Below, in pieces: positions 41,001 to 51,900 of a stretch of DNA of 64,000 bases. A program made the translations under genes and the position numbers. Position 1 is the stretch's first letter; each line of letters begins with the position of its first letter. The notes under the pieces were generated by a model, which searched no databases, was not told where the DNA came from, and was given only the letters and a program-made list of their open reading frames with translations. Origin of the DNA: Trichomonas tenax (Eukaryota > Parabasalia > Trichomonadida > Trichomonadidae); NCBI GenBank assembly GCA_023091735.1, contig JALKBU010000111.1, positions 1 to 64,000 of the forward strand. The letters are read 5' to 3'.

Positions 41001-42936
41001 AAAACTTGCTGGCGATGATGAAGATGTCAAGAAGTCTTTCGCCAATCCGCTCTTCGCTTACGACCCACACTGCGAGGAGTATGTCTGGGCTCTCATGGAC
41101 AAATACATGGGCCCAGAGGAAATGGAGCAGTTCGTCGACTTAATGTCAAAAGTTTCTCAAGACATTCCACGTCGTTCACAGCAACCAATTGTTACTAACA
41201 CAGCTCTTAACATGTACAAAGAGTCTCCATCCACAAGAGTGATTACAAATCTGTTCTCATACCTCTCATCAAATGACTTCACGGACTTCAACCAGATCAC
41301 TCCTATTCTCAATGCTTGCGATGAAATCTTCTCCAAGTGCAAAGAAATTGACATCGAAGAAGTTGCTTCAATGTTATTAAATGGATCTGATGCTTCTCAA
41401 TCACACTTGAATGCCGCTGTTTATATGTTCCAGAGCATGTTCAACAGCAAACCAGCAGAAGTTGCTGAGATCATTCTTTCCAACATGAAGTTCTTGAACG
41501 ATTTGAAGAATCCATCAACATGGGTTGAAATCAACTCAAATGTTTCAAAGTACGCCAGAATCACATCAATTCTCTCATACATTCTTGCCATGAACAACGA
41601 CGTTGAGCGCACACGCGAGCATTTCGGAAAGGCCGCACCAAGACTCCTTTGGTACAGTCTTCACATTTTCGAGCGCAAGGAGTTCAGAATGGACTTGGTC
41701 CCGCCTCTTCTCCTTTCATTGCTTCACTCATTCTCTCCTCAGAGACAGCTCACGATCTTCACAAACATCGATCAGCATCTCTCTCCAGGCCAGTGCCAGT
41801 TCGCTAATGATGTCATTGAAGAGTTCGATGCAGAGGCAGCCAAAGAATTCAGACGCATTATCATCCCAGTCAGGGCTGATGGCCAAGAGATGAACTTGAA
41901 CTTCGTCCACGCAATTTCACCACGCTTCGGCGCGCATGATATCGCTATGCTTTTGTCCGTCGTCGCCGAATACGCTACAAAGGATAATGTCGGCGCTGTT
42001 TTGAGGTTCTTGCCTGCTCTTGTGAACGCTCTTCCTGCTGTCGCTCCGCCAAAGACACTTGCTTACTTCATCATGTTCCTCATCTCTTTCATGTTCGATA
42101 ATGGTGACCCAAGAATCATTCTCGCCATTGCAGAAAATGGCACAGCACTTGTTGAAGCACTCCAGGAACATGGAAAGTTCGAAGACGTTTCACAGGAGTT
42201 CACAAAGCTCATCAATGCTGCAGGCGGTGTCAATGTCGTCATGTCCGTCGTTTTGGAGCCTCTTGCACTTGCAGACACTCTCACAGGACCTCTGTATGCG
42301 GCCTGTGTTGACTTCTTGATTGTCGTCAATGGTCTGATAGCTGGAACAGATGATTCCAAGCTCACAACTGTCGATATGATTATTATCATATTGGACGCTT
42401 TGTGGAACATCTCTGGTGTCAGAGGAAGGCGCTACAAATCAAGGAAGACTGGATGGATCAACGGCTGCCAGTCTATTGGCGATCTTGCAACATTTGCAAA
42501 GACAGTCCTGACCGACAACAACGAACTCAAGACAATCTGTCAGTTCCTTCTTCAGCTCACAGCAAACATGGTTATCCAGGATGATAAGTTCAGACTTAAC
42601 ACAGTTACGCTCTTCTCACGTTTGGTCGAAGACATCGAAGTCATCTCCAGTATGGAGAATGTGGGTGATTTTCTCCTCGTCTCAGCTGTTTGCTCTGATG
42701 AAGTCATTTCTTCTAAGTATGCATCACTCCTCGGTCAGCTCATCAACAGACAGATGAATCTCGGCACGAACTCTTGCGATGTTATCAGCGTTATGGGTCC
42801 AACTCTCGTCCACAATGACCAGGATAACATGACTGTTATCAGATCGATTTCACCAGATTTCTACCCAGCGCTTTCTGTCATTGCAAGGCCACCAGTCCTT
42901 TCTTCATTCATTACTGAATTAGTCTTCAATCAGTAA
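38065..42936 (+). CDS. Giant HEAT-repeat-like protein (1623 residues)
   Basis: The longest gene of the window; uninterrupted, and with codon use richer in C-ending codons than its surroundings, so probably well expressed. The product is helical throughout, without membrane segments or catalytic motifs. Repeated helix pairs (for example RALMLLLNAVDHLRYDF, FVSEIIYSEKGKNYIL, LVRNIYAVLASNVQFYCVAQW) suggest an alpha-solenoid scaffold. The size and the N-terminal part recall Furry/Tao3-type cell-morphogenesis proteins, which act with NDR kinases, but this similarity is faint and I do not name it. The start is the first ATG (MSSPEEKARDLPDQW). TAATAAA overlaps the stop codon, as in other trichomonad genes. 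Confidence 0.8.
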   Translation: MSSPEEKARDLPDQWAAVSFLILNKDSNVSTSKLRGNLINITIKNPGLKKQIKNVLEKYSTMNIDDIRLYLECIQRLIETIVNENTISIIFENSMQCLYEATLIATLVYTESEKTTERTLVTPEIQIPDVFFNYLEEAFGWILSILQKVDFHDYKKLHTYVQPYIFDFLLHSPPNITERKEGTILSLLSLEPEWNRSISERIRQICNSSKKDSYKRALMLLLNAVDHLRYDFTVVDHRARIMNELIDWANFSLKISDEEIGLQMISFTIGSMMACNWDPTLPQDLGTREMFKKLIETTFKLAKNNKSDPKYIDIATRSVSLVNSSLFDSYWKKLSSIIEDHMKKHASPDSFKSLTLVVQLFCGKFINGKMLMRFVSEIIYSEKGKNYILYKKYETMEDSIRDFFIEFSAVEPSVVCNYLNGLQKIIVQSNEIGSRTQYMLEICARIKTKNEALIKGLLGAIEPKLEVYLDGSAPAGIIKSCLPLLVPMWSLIPRARPVISTIVQKLVEHLDLSIASMTFEVFVKMMTNASAADFPIQVAFAMPCAVFRQLVPSISTQQFLSQVRLIYDFVVALTKIFNDKPQDIRTEWEALNKKLDFALFPFLFHSEPLIVRLVRNIYAVLASNVQFYCVAQWLASSRGRPLISSLRHAIAQRPEWFADVSNRVISFWRELATGKNIEFAITLSEVLSVIITHETECIKYFFHDLLEMFVKHGDLKILPQSLMMLTPDVWDVFFAEFNNFYATHIDDQRLLCLQIQMLFASNRHFIKFNPDLRDSFYTTLKNYVTSKRARFEREIPFEIISLNICNTISRVDKGIIPKLCEEIGGGSELIRKLMMRINPKEIFVVNTNRIVAHLDMLSVVLSQTKVGVNDVATVLSYLLTIADKSMEYKEILDVIADCINQMFTVNEDSRTLIINTAISFKYTLLSEIGKAILLNARNHNSNTKSTQLADELVLATSLFSSTVTMSHTVGLNLARAALEKLAGDDEDVKKSFANPLFAYDPHCEEYVWALMDKYMGPEEMEQFVDLMSKVSQDIPRRSQQPIVTNTALNMYKESPSTRVITNLFSYLSSNDFTDFNQITPILNACDEIFSKCKEIDIEEVASMLLNGSDASQSHLNAAVYMFQSMFNSKPAEVAEIILSNMKFLNDLKNPSTWVEINSNVSKYARITSILSYILAMNNDVERTREHFGKAAPRLLWYSLHIFERKEFRMDLVPPLLLSLLHSFSPQRQLTIFTNIDQHLSPGQCQFANDVIEEFDAEAAKEFRRIIIPVRADGQEMNLNFVHAISPRFGAHDIAMLLSVVAEYATKDNVGAVLRFLPALVNALPAVAPPKTLAYFIMFLISFMFDNGDPRIILAIAENGTALVEALQEHGKFEDVSQEFTKLINAAGGVNVVMSVVLEPLALADTLTGPLYAACVDFLIVVNGLIAGTDDSKLTTVDMIIIILDALWNISGVRGRRYKSRKTGWINGCQSIGDLATFAKTVLTDNNELKTICQFLLQLTANMVIQDDKFRLNTVTLFSRLVEDIEVISSMENVGDFLLVSAVCSDEVISSKYASLLGQLINRQMNLGTNSCDVISVMGPTLVHNDQDNMTVIRSISPDFYPALSVIARPPVLSSFITELVFNQ

Positions 42937-43516
42937 TAAACAATTCTTATTTTATTACCTACAATTTTTATTATTGTTCTTCAATGTGATGTATACTTAT
43001 TATATCCAAATAAGAAACTCTCTGTTTTGGAATGTTGCGGAAATCAGTATGTGATCAAATCTAAATGATTCATCATATTCTCACTGCAGCCATTAATGTA
43101 AGTACTAAAACTCTATGCTTTTGCAGTGGCAATAAGAATAAATCAAAAATAAATTTTTCTGTAGTGATTATAGTTGGCGTAAAAACCCGTCTACATCGAT
43201 GAATATTAGGGGCTATAACTTTGCCTGCATTTCCTCCACAACCCAAGATAGAACATTCAATTCAAAGGAATGCTTTCATGAACCAAGAAAAAGAAAGATG
43301 CCTAAAACTAATAATCGAGAGGGACATGAATTAGGTGAAAATTGCTAAGGCTATGGAAAAACCACCATCAGGGTTAAAAAATTAGCACAGCCTTGGTCTT
43401 CTCTATTTTGAAATAAAATTTTTCTTGTGATAAACTATGTATTGATGTATCAATGGAATTGCACATTGAAATGAATGACACAAGTCTAAAATCTCTTTGT
43501 ATTTTCAGATTGGAAT
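42937..43516. other. Convergent intergenic region
   Basis: TAATAAA at its left edge serves the HEAT gene. No gene seen. Confidence 0.5.
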
Positions 43517-43864
43517 TTAATTTGGAGAATATATTCCATATATATTGCAAATGCAAGTATATTTTTCATTAGAATAAGTAGTTGAGATATGATCATCGGT
43601 TCTTTGGTCCCAAAGTGACATTGTTCCTGAAAATATTGATTGACTAACGTTATCGAAACAAGTTAATTGAACAAATACTGAAAAATATGGTTCTATGGCT
43701 GAAGTGATTTCGTATGAAATACCATCTGATATAATTGGAAGATCTCGTGGAATTTGAAACTGTGGATCTTCGAAAGCATCCTTCATGATAAAGTCAGCGA
43801 TCTCTTTGGCTTTCTCTTTTGGAAATTTTGGTAATGATTCATTGGCTTGAACAGTATTGCTCAT
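43517..43864 (-). CDS. Tctex-type dynein light chain
   Basis: 115 residues, the usual length of the Tctex1/DYNLT family. The frame is open upstream through TTG at 43873, but the first ATG is 43864 (MSNTVQANESL). An amphipathic N-terminal helix (KEKAKEIADFIMKDAFEDPQ) is followed by the dimer-forming beta-strands: YFSVFVQLTCF, SLWDQRTDDHISTTYSNEKYTCICNIYGIYS. W-D-x-x-T-D and the final C-x-x-x-G-[IV]-Y block are characteristic. It would sit on dynein intermediate chains of cytoplasmic or axonemal dynein. Two TTTGACA(A/T)GTAAA words lie 34-65 bases upstream. Confidence 0.8.
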   Translation of the reverse strand: MSNTVQANESLPKFPKEKAKEIADFIMKDAFEDPQFQIPRDLPIISDGISYEITSAIEPYFSVFVQLTCFDNVSQSIFSGTMSLWDQRTDDHISTTYSNEKYTCICNIYGIYSPN

Positions 43865-43897
43865 TAAAAACAAATAATTCTGACTAATAAATTTTCA

Positions 43898-43929
43898 TTT
43901 GACAAGTAAAATATTTTTTGTCATGTAAA
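43898..43929 (-). promoter_or_regulatory. Paired TTTGACAAGTAAA / TTGTCATGTAAA words
   Basis: Two close variants of the recurring word, 20 bases apart, just upstream of the Tctex-type light chain. They are written here on the plus strand, while the gene is on the minus strand. Confidence 0.4.
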
Positions 43930-43959
43930 AAAATCTATGTTTCTAATGCAATCTTGTCA

Positions 43960-45400
43960 ATGGCCAGGAGAGCCTTGTTTGCCATCAGTTCAAAGCAGAT
44001 AACCTCAAGGCCACTTAATATCGTTTATTATCACTGATGGATGGGAAAATAATCAGGTTGAAATTCGAAGTGCAAAGCTATTATTGTTTGTTGATTTTAG
44101 TATTGATTCGAAATTACCGAAACTAATTCGAAAGAATACCTTAATAAGTCAAAGCAAACGTAGAGGACTTTATGAATGAGCTTATTATTTTTCGATTGCA
44201 AATCAACAAGGGTCTTAGGCTTGTTAATCTAAGATAGTATAACCCAGAGGAAGGAAACCAACGATTCCATTCAAAAATGTAATGTCTGCTTCAATTCGGA
44301 ATCCTACAGCCACGTTAGAGGAGCTTTCGGCTCAAACTCATATATCACAAACCTCAATTTAAAAGATTCATGTTGACAACGATTTCAGATGGTCGTCTTT
44401 CACACCAGTTACTCCACTAACGGGGAGCACATGGCTAAGAACATCCAAATGTGCTCTGATGTGTTAGATGGCAATATTGAACCCTTATACTTCACCGATG
44501 AATCAAAAGCAATTTGTGGAGTTCGGACTATCAAAACCAAGGCCAAAAAGACCATCAATGAATCCCACAATGTTCGAATTGGTGCAGAACGACCTCATCT
44601 GGCATGCGGATATCCCTAGCTGGAGCCACACTACCAGCATACCAATTTAAAATTAAAAAAAAAAATATGTGAAAGTATGAAGAAATATTTTGTAAAATAC
44701 ATATGCCTCATTCGAACTCCGATAGAGGAATATGCATTTTCAACCAGGCGCCAGTACATAAGGACCACTATAAAACATGGTTGGAGCGGAACATTCATGT
44801 TTGCCAAGTCAGAGGCCTGCGACACAGAGGGAGATTGCAAAATGTTTTTAATGCATGTCAATGGACTTGACCTCATTTCTGACGCGTATGATTTTCAACT
44901 CTTCAAGTATTAATTAAACATCCTAAACTTTGTATGATTTCATTGAACATTGACAAGTTGTAGTGCCACATGCAACTCGTTGGTTCAAATAAACCAATCC
45001 TAGTTCAACTCCTGAATAGCTAGTTCCGCGTTGGTAATTCATGGCCAATTCTCATACATTGGTACAAGTGCTGCAATTTTTTGTCGCATTGGATGGATGT
45101 TCAAAGATAACATGAAGTGGTGCGAGCACACCAACCTTTTGTCTGTGCGCTATAAGCCAATGCATCACTGAGAGTAAAGAAATCCATCTTGTTTCACAGG
45201 CTTTAGACAGATACTACCAAATTGATCTCATACCAGCCCAAGTACTAACACACACACACCAAGTGGTTCTTCTAGGCCGATTTGTGAGCACGCAAGTGCC
45301 CTTGTTGCTTAAAAACAATGACAAACTGCTGGAGCGGTTTCTCGGGATATTAAGTGCTTAAATTATGGATGATCTTGCTTATCTTGTAACTACACTATCG
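43960..45400. other. Decayed, GC-richer region, possible transposon remnant
   Basis: Base composition is higher in C and G than the neighbouring spacers, and short ORFs of 60-85 codons occur in all plus frames (44389-44619, 44468-44650, 44677-44913). One reads FELVQNDLIWHADIPSWSH, slightly like the region before the first Asp of an rve-type integrase. Another carries EACDTEGDCKMFLMHVNG. No frame is long and no termini are visible. I regard it as a heavily mutated mobile element or gene; the identity is not established. Confidence 0.3.
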
Positions 45401-45408
45401 TCCACCAG

Positions 45409-45627
45409 ATGACAATTGAAAATATAGGTTATCCAATAGGTTTTTATATTGGTCCTTCGGAAAATAATAATGCCTATCAAATATTTTTCGATTCATTATC
45501 TTCAATTGGAACAATTTTTAATCGTTCTGATAAATGTGGTATAATCAAGTTTTTCTCAGAATTAACAACTTATATTTTATGTTATACACGAGACATTTTC
45601 TTAATAGATTCAGCTCTAGAATTATAG
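45409..45627 (+). CDS. Short hypothetical ORF before the LRR pseudogenes
   Basis: 72 residues from an ATG (MTIENIGYPIGFYIGPSENN). Composition is protein-like but no family is recognised. It could be a fragment of a larger decayed gene. Confidence 0.25.
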   Translation: MTIENIGYPIGFYIGPSENNNAYQIFFDSLSSIGTIFNRSDKCGIIKFFSELTTYILCYTRDIFLIDSALEL

Positions 45628-45739
45628 TATGCAATCATCCACTAATTGGACCATCAAATCATACAGAGTTGTTTCATAGACAAAGAAGAAATTAACATGA
45701 GAATTTTATTAAAGTTATTCTATATTTAATGTTGTATAG

Positions 45740-46582
45740 AACAATATAGCTGTGAATAATTTCCATTATGAATTGAAAGGGAATCAATTTCCATATAAAA
45801 ACTTAAAAATATCTTTAGTGTTGTACTTTAACAAAACTTCAAAATATATTTTAGAGTTTGCTTGTAAAGCAACTATTTCGTTTCCATCAGATATTGTCAA
45901 AACACAATATACTGAAGTCGAAATCTTTTATGGATTCAAATATTTACCAGATTTCGCATCCTCTGGTTTTACCAATGTTATTAATATTTCTCAACCAAAT
46001 TCTTTAACATCTATTGGGAATGATGCTTTTATATCAGCCAAAATTCGATATATTTTTATTCCCTCAAGTGTATCTCGTTTGGTGTCTAATAATCCCTTTG
46101 ATGCCACAGAAACATTGGAATATATTGATGTTTCTAATGATTCATTATCATTTACATCAATTGAAGGAGTCGTCTTTGATATGAATTGTACAAAACTGAT
46201 ATATTGTCCTAAAATGATATTAGAAAATCGATATATTATTCCATCAGGAGTTGTTACACTTTATTATGCATGCTTCAATGGAAATAAAAATTTATATCAG
46301 ATCATAATTCCAGAATCAGTTGAATTTATTGATGGAAACGTTGTGGTTGATTGTGCCAATTAGAAACGATTAATTATACTCAGAACTCGAGACAATGCTA
46401 ATGTTACATTTGCTTGTAATTCATTTTCCTTTACGAAATTCCAACAAAAAGATGTTGAATTCCATACACTTGCTGAATATGTAGAAAATGAATTAAAGCC
46501 TGTAACAGTATATCTTTGTAATTACAGATTTATGTTTCATATGAAACATTTATATGTTTATATGTTTTCATTTTTCTTTTAA
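45740..46582 (+). pseudogene. BspA-type leucine-rich-repeat protein, 5'-truncated and with stop
   Basis: The frame opens without an ATG (GTG at 45752). It carries TpLRR/BspA-type repeats: FKYLPDFASSGFTNVINI, SLTSIGNDAFISAKIRYIFIPSSV, LEYIDVSNDSLSFTSIEGVVF, LYQIIIPESVEFIDGNVV. TAG at 46361-46363 cuts it, but the same frame continues with KRLIILRTRDN and ends KHLYVYMFSFFF at 46580-46582. The neighbouring copy at 46883 has the matching segment uninterrupted (SLKRLIVLRSLD), showing that the TAG is a mutation. BspA-like proteins are a large surface family in trichomonads, implicated in adhesion. This copy lacks a start, a signal peptide and an intact frame. Confidence 0.75.
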
Positions 46583-46882
46583 ATGAACTGTAAATGCCTC
46601 AAGTCTTTAATATGATAGGTTGCATTTGTGCATGTGCTATATATGAAATATATCAGAGTGTTTTTATGATTTTACACAAACATTATTCATAATTACATTG
46701 ATAGTTATGAACAATTAGTATTTCTCAAAATATTAGATTGATGATTTAGAATTGACCAATACATGCTTAAAGTATCGATTTTTTCTGCAAATCTAATATT
46801 AAATGACTTGTAATCTTCATTATAATGACGATAATGACGGTTAAACGATAAAGTATTTTTATACCAAAACTTTCAAGTATTT

Positions 46883-47618
46883 ATTTATTAGAGTTCACTA
46901 ATAACGAAACTGTTTCATTTCCGTCCAATGTTGTCAAATCACAGTATACGGAAGTCGAAATCTTTTATGGATTCACAATTTTACCTGATTATGCATTGAA
47001 AGGTTTCTTTAATTTAATAAATCTCACTCTCCCAAATTCTATAACAACATTAGGGAATGATGTCATTGCCACAACGAAAATTAGATATATTTTTATTCCA
47101 TCAAGTGTTTCTGACATTTAATATGCTAATCCATTTGATGTCACAAAATATTTAGAATTTATTCAAGTCGCAAGTGATTCCAAATCATTCTCATCAATAG
47201 ATGGAGTCCTATTTGATAAGAAATGCATAAAAATGTTGTATTATCCCAAAATGAAAAAAAAAAATTTCGATATGTTGTTCCATTAGGAGTTTCCGAACTT
47301 GGATTTGCATGTTTCAACGGAAATCAAAATCTACGCGAAATCATTTTACCAGAATCAATACATACTTTCAGATCTCGTACTATAGTTGAATGCTTAAGCT
47401 TAAAAAGATTAATAGTTCTAAGATCATTGGACAGCACAAATATTACATTTGATATTGATGCTTTGACTTTTTCTAACGTGAAGCAAAATGATATAGAATA
47501 TTACACACTTGCCGAGTATATAAAAAGTGAATTAAAGCCTATAACGATATTTCATTGTCATTATGCATTTATGATGAGAATGAAACAATTATATGTTTTC
47601 TTTGTTAACGATTTTTAA
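46883..47618 (+). pseudogene. Second BspA-type LRR copy, broken
   Basis: A paralogue of the previous gene in direct tandem, about 300 bases downstream. From about 46883 it reads FPSNVVKSQYTEVEIFYGF and on through LRR units. TAA at 47119-47121 interrupts IFIPSSVSDI/YANPFDV. A frameshift in a run of A near 47255-47265 moves to the frame of RYVVPLGVSELGFACFNG, which ends at 47618 with KQLYVFFVNDF. The two copies are alike along their length, so one arose by duplication and both then decayed independently (different stops). Confidence 0.75.
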
Positions 47619-47680
47619 TTTTTTTAACATTTTATGAATAATAAATGAACAAACAAACATCTTAAGATATTATATATACA

Positions 47681-48493
47681 TCACTTCTTGCTTTTCAATG
47701 AGAATCCGAAAGGATTTGCGCCACTGTTTGTACGCGGTTTTGGAGCGTCATTTAATGGCTTTTGAGTCATCGATTTCATTTGAGTGTTAAGAATGAAATA
47801 ATCAGGAGTATTTTTAAATTGAGCGTAAAAGGACCTCCAAGCAGTTTGAATAAGACGTGCCGCGAGGTTTTCTCTGTCGTTTAAATATTGTTTAATTCTC
47901 TTATTTTTATTTTTTTGAGATTCGATTTCCTTTCTTATGTTTTCTATTTCTATATTGTTCTTTTCGATTTCAACCTGTGCTTTATCAATGAAAACGTCTT
48001 CTCCTTTGAGATATTGAACACATTTATCCTGTAATTCTCTTATTTTTCTATGATCCTGATATATTTTCAGTCTATGTTCGTCTATAGTCAGTGCTCGCTC
48101 AAGATTTTTGGATTGTGCCACTAATGCATTATATTTCTGTAATAGAACGTGTTTTTCTGATAAAGACTCACGAATATCGTTTTGAAATTCAGGTAAATTG
48201 TATTTCTTTGTGCTTGTTTCTAAAAATTCGCGTCTTTTTTCGAGTTGATGTAATAAAGTGTCCGTTTGTTGCTTTATAAACGAAATAATGTGCTTTTTCT
48301 GAACTTCTGTCTTCTTTTCGCTTGATAAAATGTCTGTTAAAAGTTCTAACTCTTCTATTTCGTTTTGACGCTTTTTTATCAACTGATTCATTTTATTTAT
48401 TTCCTCATTTAATGACCCCGTCATTTTGAAGTCGGTGCTCCTCGAAACCATGCTTCTGGAAAGACTGGCTCTGCCAATGCCAGGTCTTTTCAT
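47681..48493 (-). CDS. Coiled-coil protein with IQ motif
   Basis: A 270-residue protein. A basic Ser/Arg-rich start (MKRPGIGRASLSRSMVSRS) precedes a coiled coil from about residue 28 to 210. An IQ motif follows near 210-225 (AARLIQTAWRSFYAQF), a calmodulin-binding type helix. The C-terminus is basic and Pro/Asn-rich. The layout recalls small axonemal IQ coiled-coil proteins such as the nexin-dynein regulatory complex subunits IQCG and IQCD, but that is inference. The start is the first ATG. TTTTTGACAATGTAAAG lies 27-43 bases upstream, a variant of the recurring word. Confidence 0.75.
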   Translation of the reverse strand: MKRPGIGRASLSRSMVSRSTDFKMTGSLNEEINKMNQLIKKRQNEIEELELLTDILSSEKKTEVQKKHIISFIKQQTDTLLHQLEKRREFLETSTKKYNLPEFQNDIRESLSEKHVLLQKYNALVAQSKNLERALTIDEHRLKIYQDHRKIRELQDKCVQYLKGEDVFIDKAQVEIEKNNIEIENIRKEIESQKNKNKRIKQYLNDRENLAARLIQTAWRSFYAQFKNTPDYFILNTQMKSMTQKPLNDAPKPRTNSGANPFGFSLKSKK

Positions 48494-48944
48494 CGCGTGT
48501 AAGAAATGGCAAAAATCACTTTACATTGTCAAAAATACGTTATTTTCTATTTCATCCATATTTTTGATAAATATCATGATTATAACAAAACTAATATTGA
48601 AAATAGATTTCATACACTTTATTGAACATAAATTATAAAGATATTAGCCTTTTCATTTTTGCATGACTATGAATTTTTTTTTTAATTTTTCAATCTTTCA
48701 TTGCTAAAATCATCACAAAGACCATAACATTGATAAATTGCCATCACAAATGGCTTGCATCATCAAATAGTATATGGAAAAGCCAAAAGCTTATTTCAAT
48801 TCTTGGTGACAATTCTCTCCAAAAGAATTTTGTGATAGTTATCTAAAATTCTGCTGAATGTGATTTGAGTTTTGGATGAAGTTTGAAGGATTTATAAAAG
48901 CAAATTTCTTTACATTCCTAAAATATAAAATAAATAATAAAAAA
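48494..48944. other. Spacer between two minus-strand coiled-coil genes
   Basis: Holds the promoter-proximal sequence of the IQ gene and the 3' flank of the large coiled-coil gene. No gene. Confidence 0.5.
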
Positions 48945-51900
48945 TTATATCTGATTATTCCTTGATGATATAGCCTTGTGAATTGCTTGCAAAGCTGTTT
49001 CTTCATCTAAATCATCATCGATGGAATCTAATATTCCTAACTCTTCTAACACTTTCATCAACAAGTTATTCTTGTCAGCAACAAGCTTAGCTTGTAGTTC
49101 AGCAATTTCTTCTTGATGCTTTGTCTCAACTTCGAGGTCCTTAAAGGCTGCCTGGGAGTTGAGGAGCTGCAATTCACGCTTGTGCTGTCCTCCAAGTTTC
49201 TCTATCTGAACTTCTAATGTCTTCTTGGCTGTTGATAACTTTGTTATCTCACCTGACATTGCTCTGTTTCTCTCCTCACTTGCTGCAAGATTTTCAGCAA
49301 GTTTCTTCGAAAGAGCGGCATTTTCTTCAGCCTGCTGACGCATTGCTTGAACTGTTTCTGCAAGCTTCTGCTTCAACTCAGACTGGCAGAGAACAAGCTT
49401 GTCAATTTCAGCTTGTTGAGTTTTCTGTTGTTCATGCATCTTTTGAGTCAAGTTCTTCTCAGATTGCTTCTTCTTATCCTTGAGTTGAGCAAGCATCTGT
49501 TGAAGCTTCTCCTGTCTGGAGTTAGATGCAGAAACGTTCTCATCACACATATGTTTAGCAGCAGTGATCTGAGCTTCAGCATCACTCTTTGTTTGGTTCA
49601 TTTGAACGGTCAATGATCTGATTTGCGCATTCTTTTCATCGATTTCTCTTTCGAGTTGGCTGACATCAGCTCTCAAGTTCTGAATTTCCTCTGTCGATGA
49701 AGAGTGTGTCTTAGAAAGCTGTGATTCTAAGGAAGCAATTCGTGTATCTCTTCTGGCGATTTCTTTCTCAGATTCTTCAATCTTTGACTCAAGTGATTTG
49801 ACTTTAAGATCGAACTCTGATAATTTAAGCTTAAGCTCATCGCAAGCCTCGGAAAGGTCTTCACGAGCTTCAATGTTCTCTTCGCGGCTCTCAATGTCAC
49901 CTAAGTACTCTGTAAGAATTTTATTAGCATTCCTGAGTTTCTTTATCTTGGCCTTGAGTTTCATAATATATTCTGATATCATTTCAATATCATTGATTCC
50001 AGAAACTTCAGTGACTCTTCCCATTTCACTGTTAACACTGTCGCATGCTGTTCTGAGAGCTTGCAATTCCTTCTCTTGAGCCTGGTTTACAAGCATCTGG
50101 AGGCAAAGCAAGTCGAAAGCAATTCTTGAATCCCATCCCTTGACAGCAATATCTTGGATTGCAGCTCTGCGATCTTCGAAGCTTCCACCAACCAAGAATC
50201 CCATGGAAACGAACTGTGTGTCTAATAAATCGTTACCGCGAATGACTGTTTCGATGTTTTGGACTGATGTTGCTGCAAATTCGATCATTTCCTTGGATCT
50301 GTTCAAACTTCCTTTGATCTTAGCTGCTGCTTCATCATCCTTCTTTCCTGTCCTAAGGATATATGCAAATGATTCCATTGCACCTTCAGCAATACTCAAA
50401 ATTGATTCATGGAGTTGCTTGCGATCTTCGGCTTCTTTCATCTTTGCATCGAATTCTTGAACTTTCGCGCGAGCTGGTTCTCCAGCTTGTTCGAAGGCAT
50501 TTGAAAGTTCCCCGAAGACAGCGGCACACTTCTGAAGGGGAGATCCTTGTGTTCCATTGAGGACTGTTGTTAATCTTGATTTGAGTGGCTCTGGGAAGAG
50601 TGGAATCAAGTTATTAGAAATAACTGAAGATATTGATGTAAGAGTTTCTGTAATATTTGATTCTTTCTCTTGTTTCTGCTTTAATTTCTTTTCAAGATTT
50701 TCGTTCTTTGATGTTGCTTCAGCGAAATTTTCTTCGAGTTGTTTCATTGCAACTTCTTGCTTCTGTGCATTCAAAGACAACTGATTCTTTTCTTCTGTTA
50801 AATTATCAACTTGCAAACGAAGCTCTGCATTCATTGGTTCTAACAAACTTAATGCCTTCTTGAGTCTTTCTGTTTCCTGCTTCTGACTTTCGAATGCTGA
50901 TGCTCCTTGTGAATGTGAAGCTTCTGCTGCTTGTAACTGCATCTTTAAGGATTCAATCTCAAGATTTGTGCTATTCTGCTGTGCGAAATGAGAGTCTTTT
51001 TCAAGATTTAAGCATGCAATGTTCTTTTCGAGCTCTGCAATTCTGTCTTTAAAAAGTTGTAATTTTCCGCGAAGTTTGTCTTTGTCTTTAGCAAATTTCT
51101 TGATCTGTGAGATTGAAACTTTGAGTTTTCCTTCGATGTCAGCAATTGTCTGATGTAAATCTTCAATTTCTTGGCTTAATTTTGCATTTTCTTGATCTTT
51201 CTTTCCAATTTCATCAACAAGCTTTGTTCTCTCTTCACGTTCCTGTTTTGCTGGTAAAGCGAGACGTTCTTTAAGCTCAGCAATGCGAGAATCGCAATGA
51301 GTTAACAAATCATGTAATTTAGCGATTTCTTGGTCTCTCTGTTCGATCTCTTCGTTGTGTTCTGTCTTCTTAGCCTCAGATTCGTCGTTAATTTGCTTTA
51401 ATTGAGCGCGTAATTGTTCGATTTGATTTTGAAGGTTTTTATTTTGGTCATTTTTAGTATTTATCTCGGATTTCACGCTGTTTGAGAACTCATTGAGTTC
51501 ATTCTGATACTGTGAATGCTCATTATGAAGATTTTCGTTCTCTTCTATCAAATTATGGTTTAATTCTGTTAATTTTTGGACTTTTCTCTCCAATTTTTCA
51601 ACAGCCTTCTGTAAATCCTTAGATTTGCTACTAGAATCGGCCTGTTTCTTCGCGATTTCTTTAATTGAGTTAACGGAATCAATCACTTGCTTGAAAGTTG
51701 AGACTTGAGACCCGACGACGGTTGAGAAGGAGGAAAAGAATTTGGACAGCTCAGTGTTCGAAGCTTTGCTTGTGTCTTTATTTGAGTTTTGATTTTGCTT
51801 TAGCTTCTCGATTTCGGTCTCTAACGCCATTTTTTCGAGGCTGTATTTCTCTATGTCTTTGGATAATTGGATGATTTGATTTTCTGCTGTGAATTGTCTC

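Noticed and set aside
40017..42410. Several antisense ORFs of 80-140 codons inside the giant HEAT gene
   Set aside because: Shadows of a strongly coding sense frame, with no independent signal.
44930..45010. GGTTCAAATAAACC as part of a tRNA
   Set aside because: The stem is only four bases and no cloverleaf fits.
45248..45262. Short AC run
   Set aside because: Ordinary microsatellite, too short to matter.
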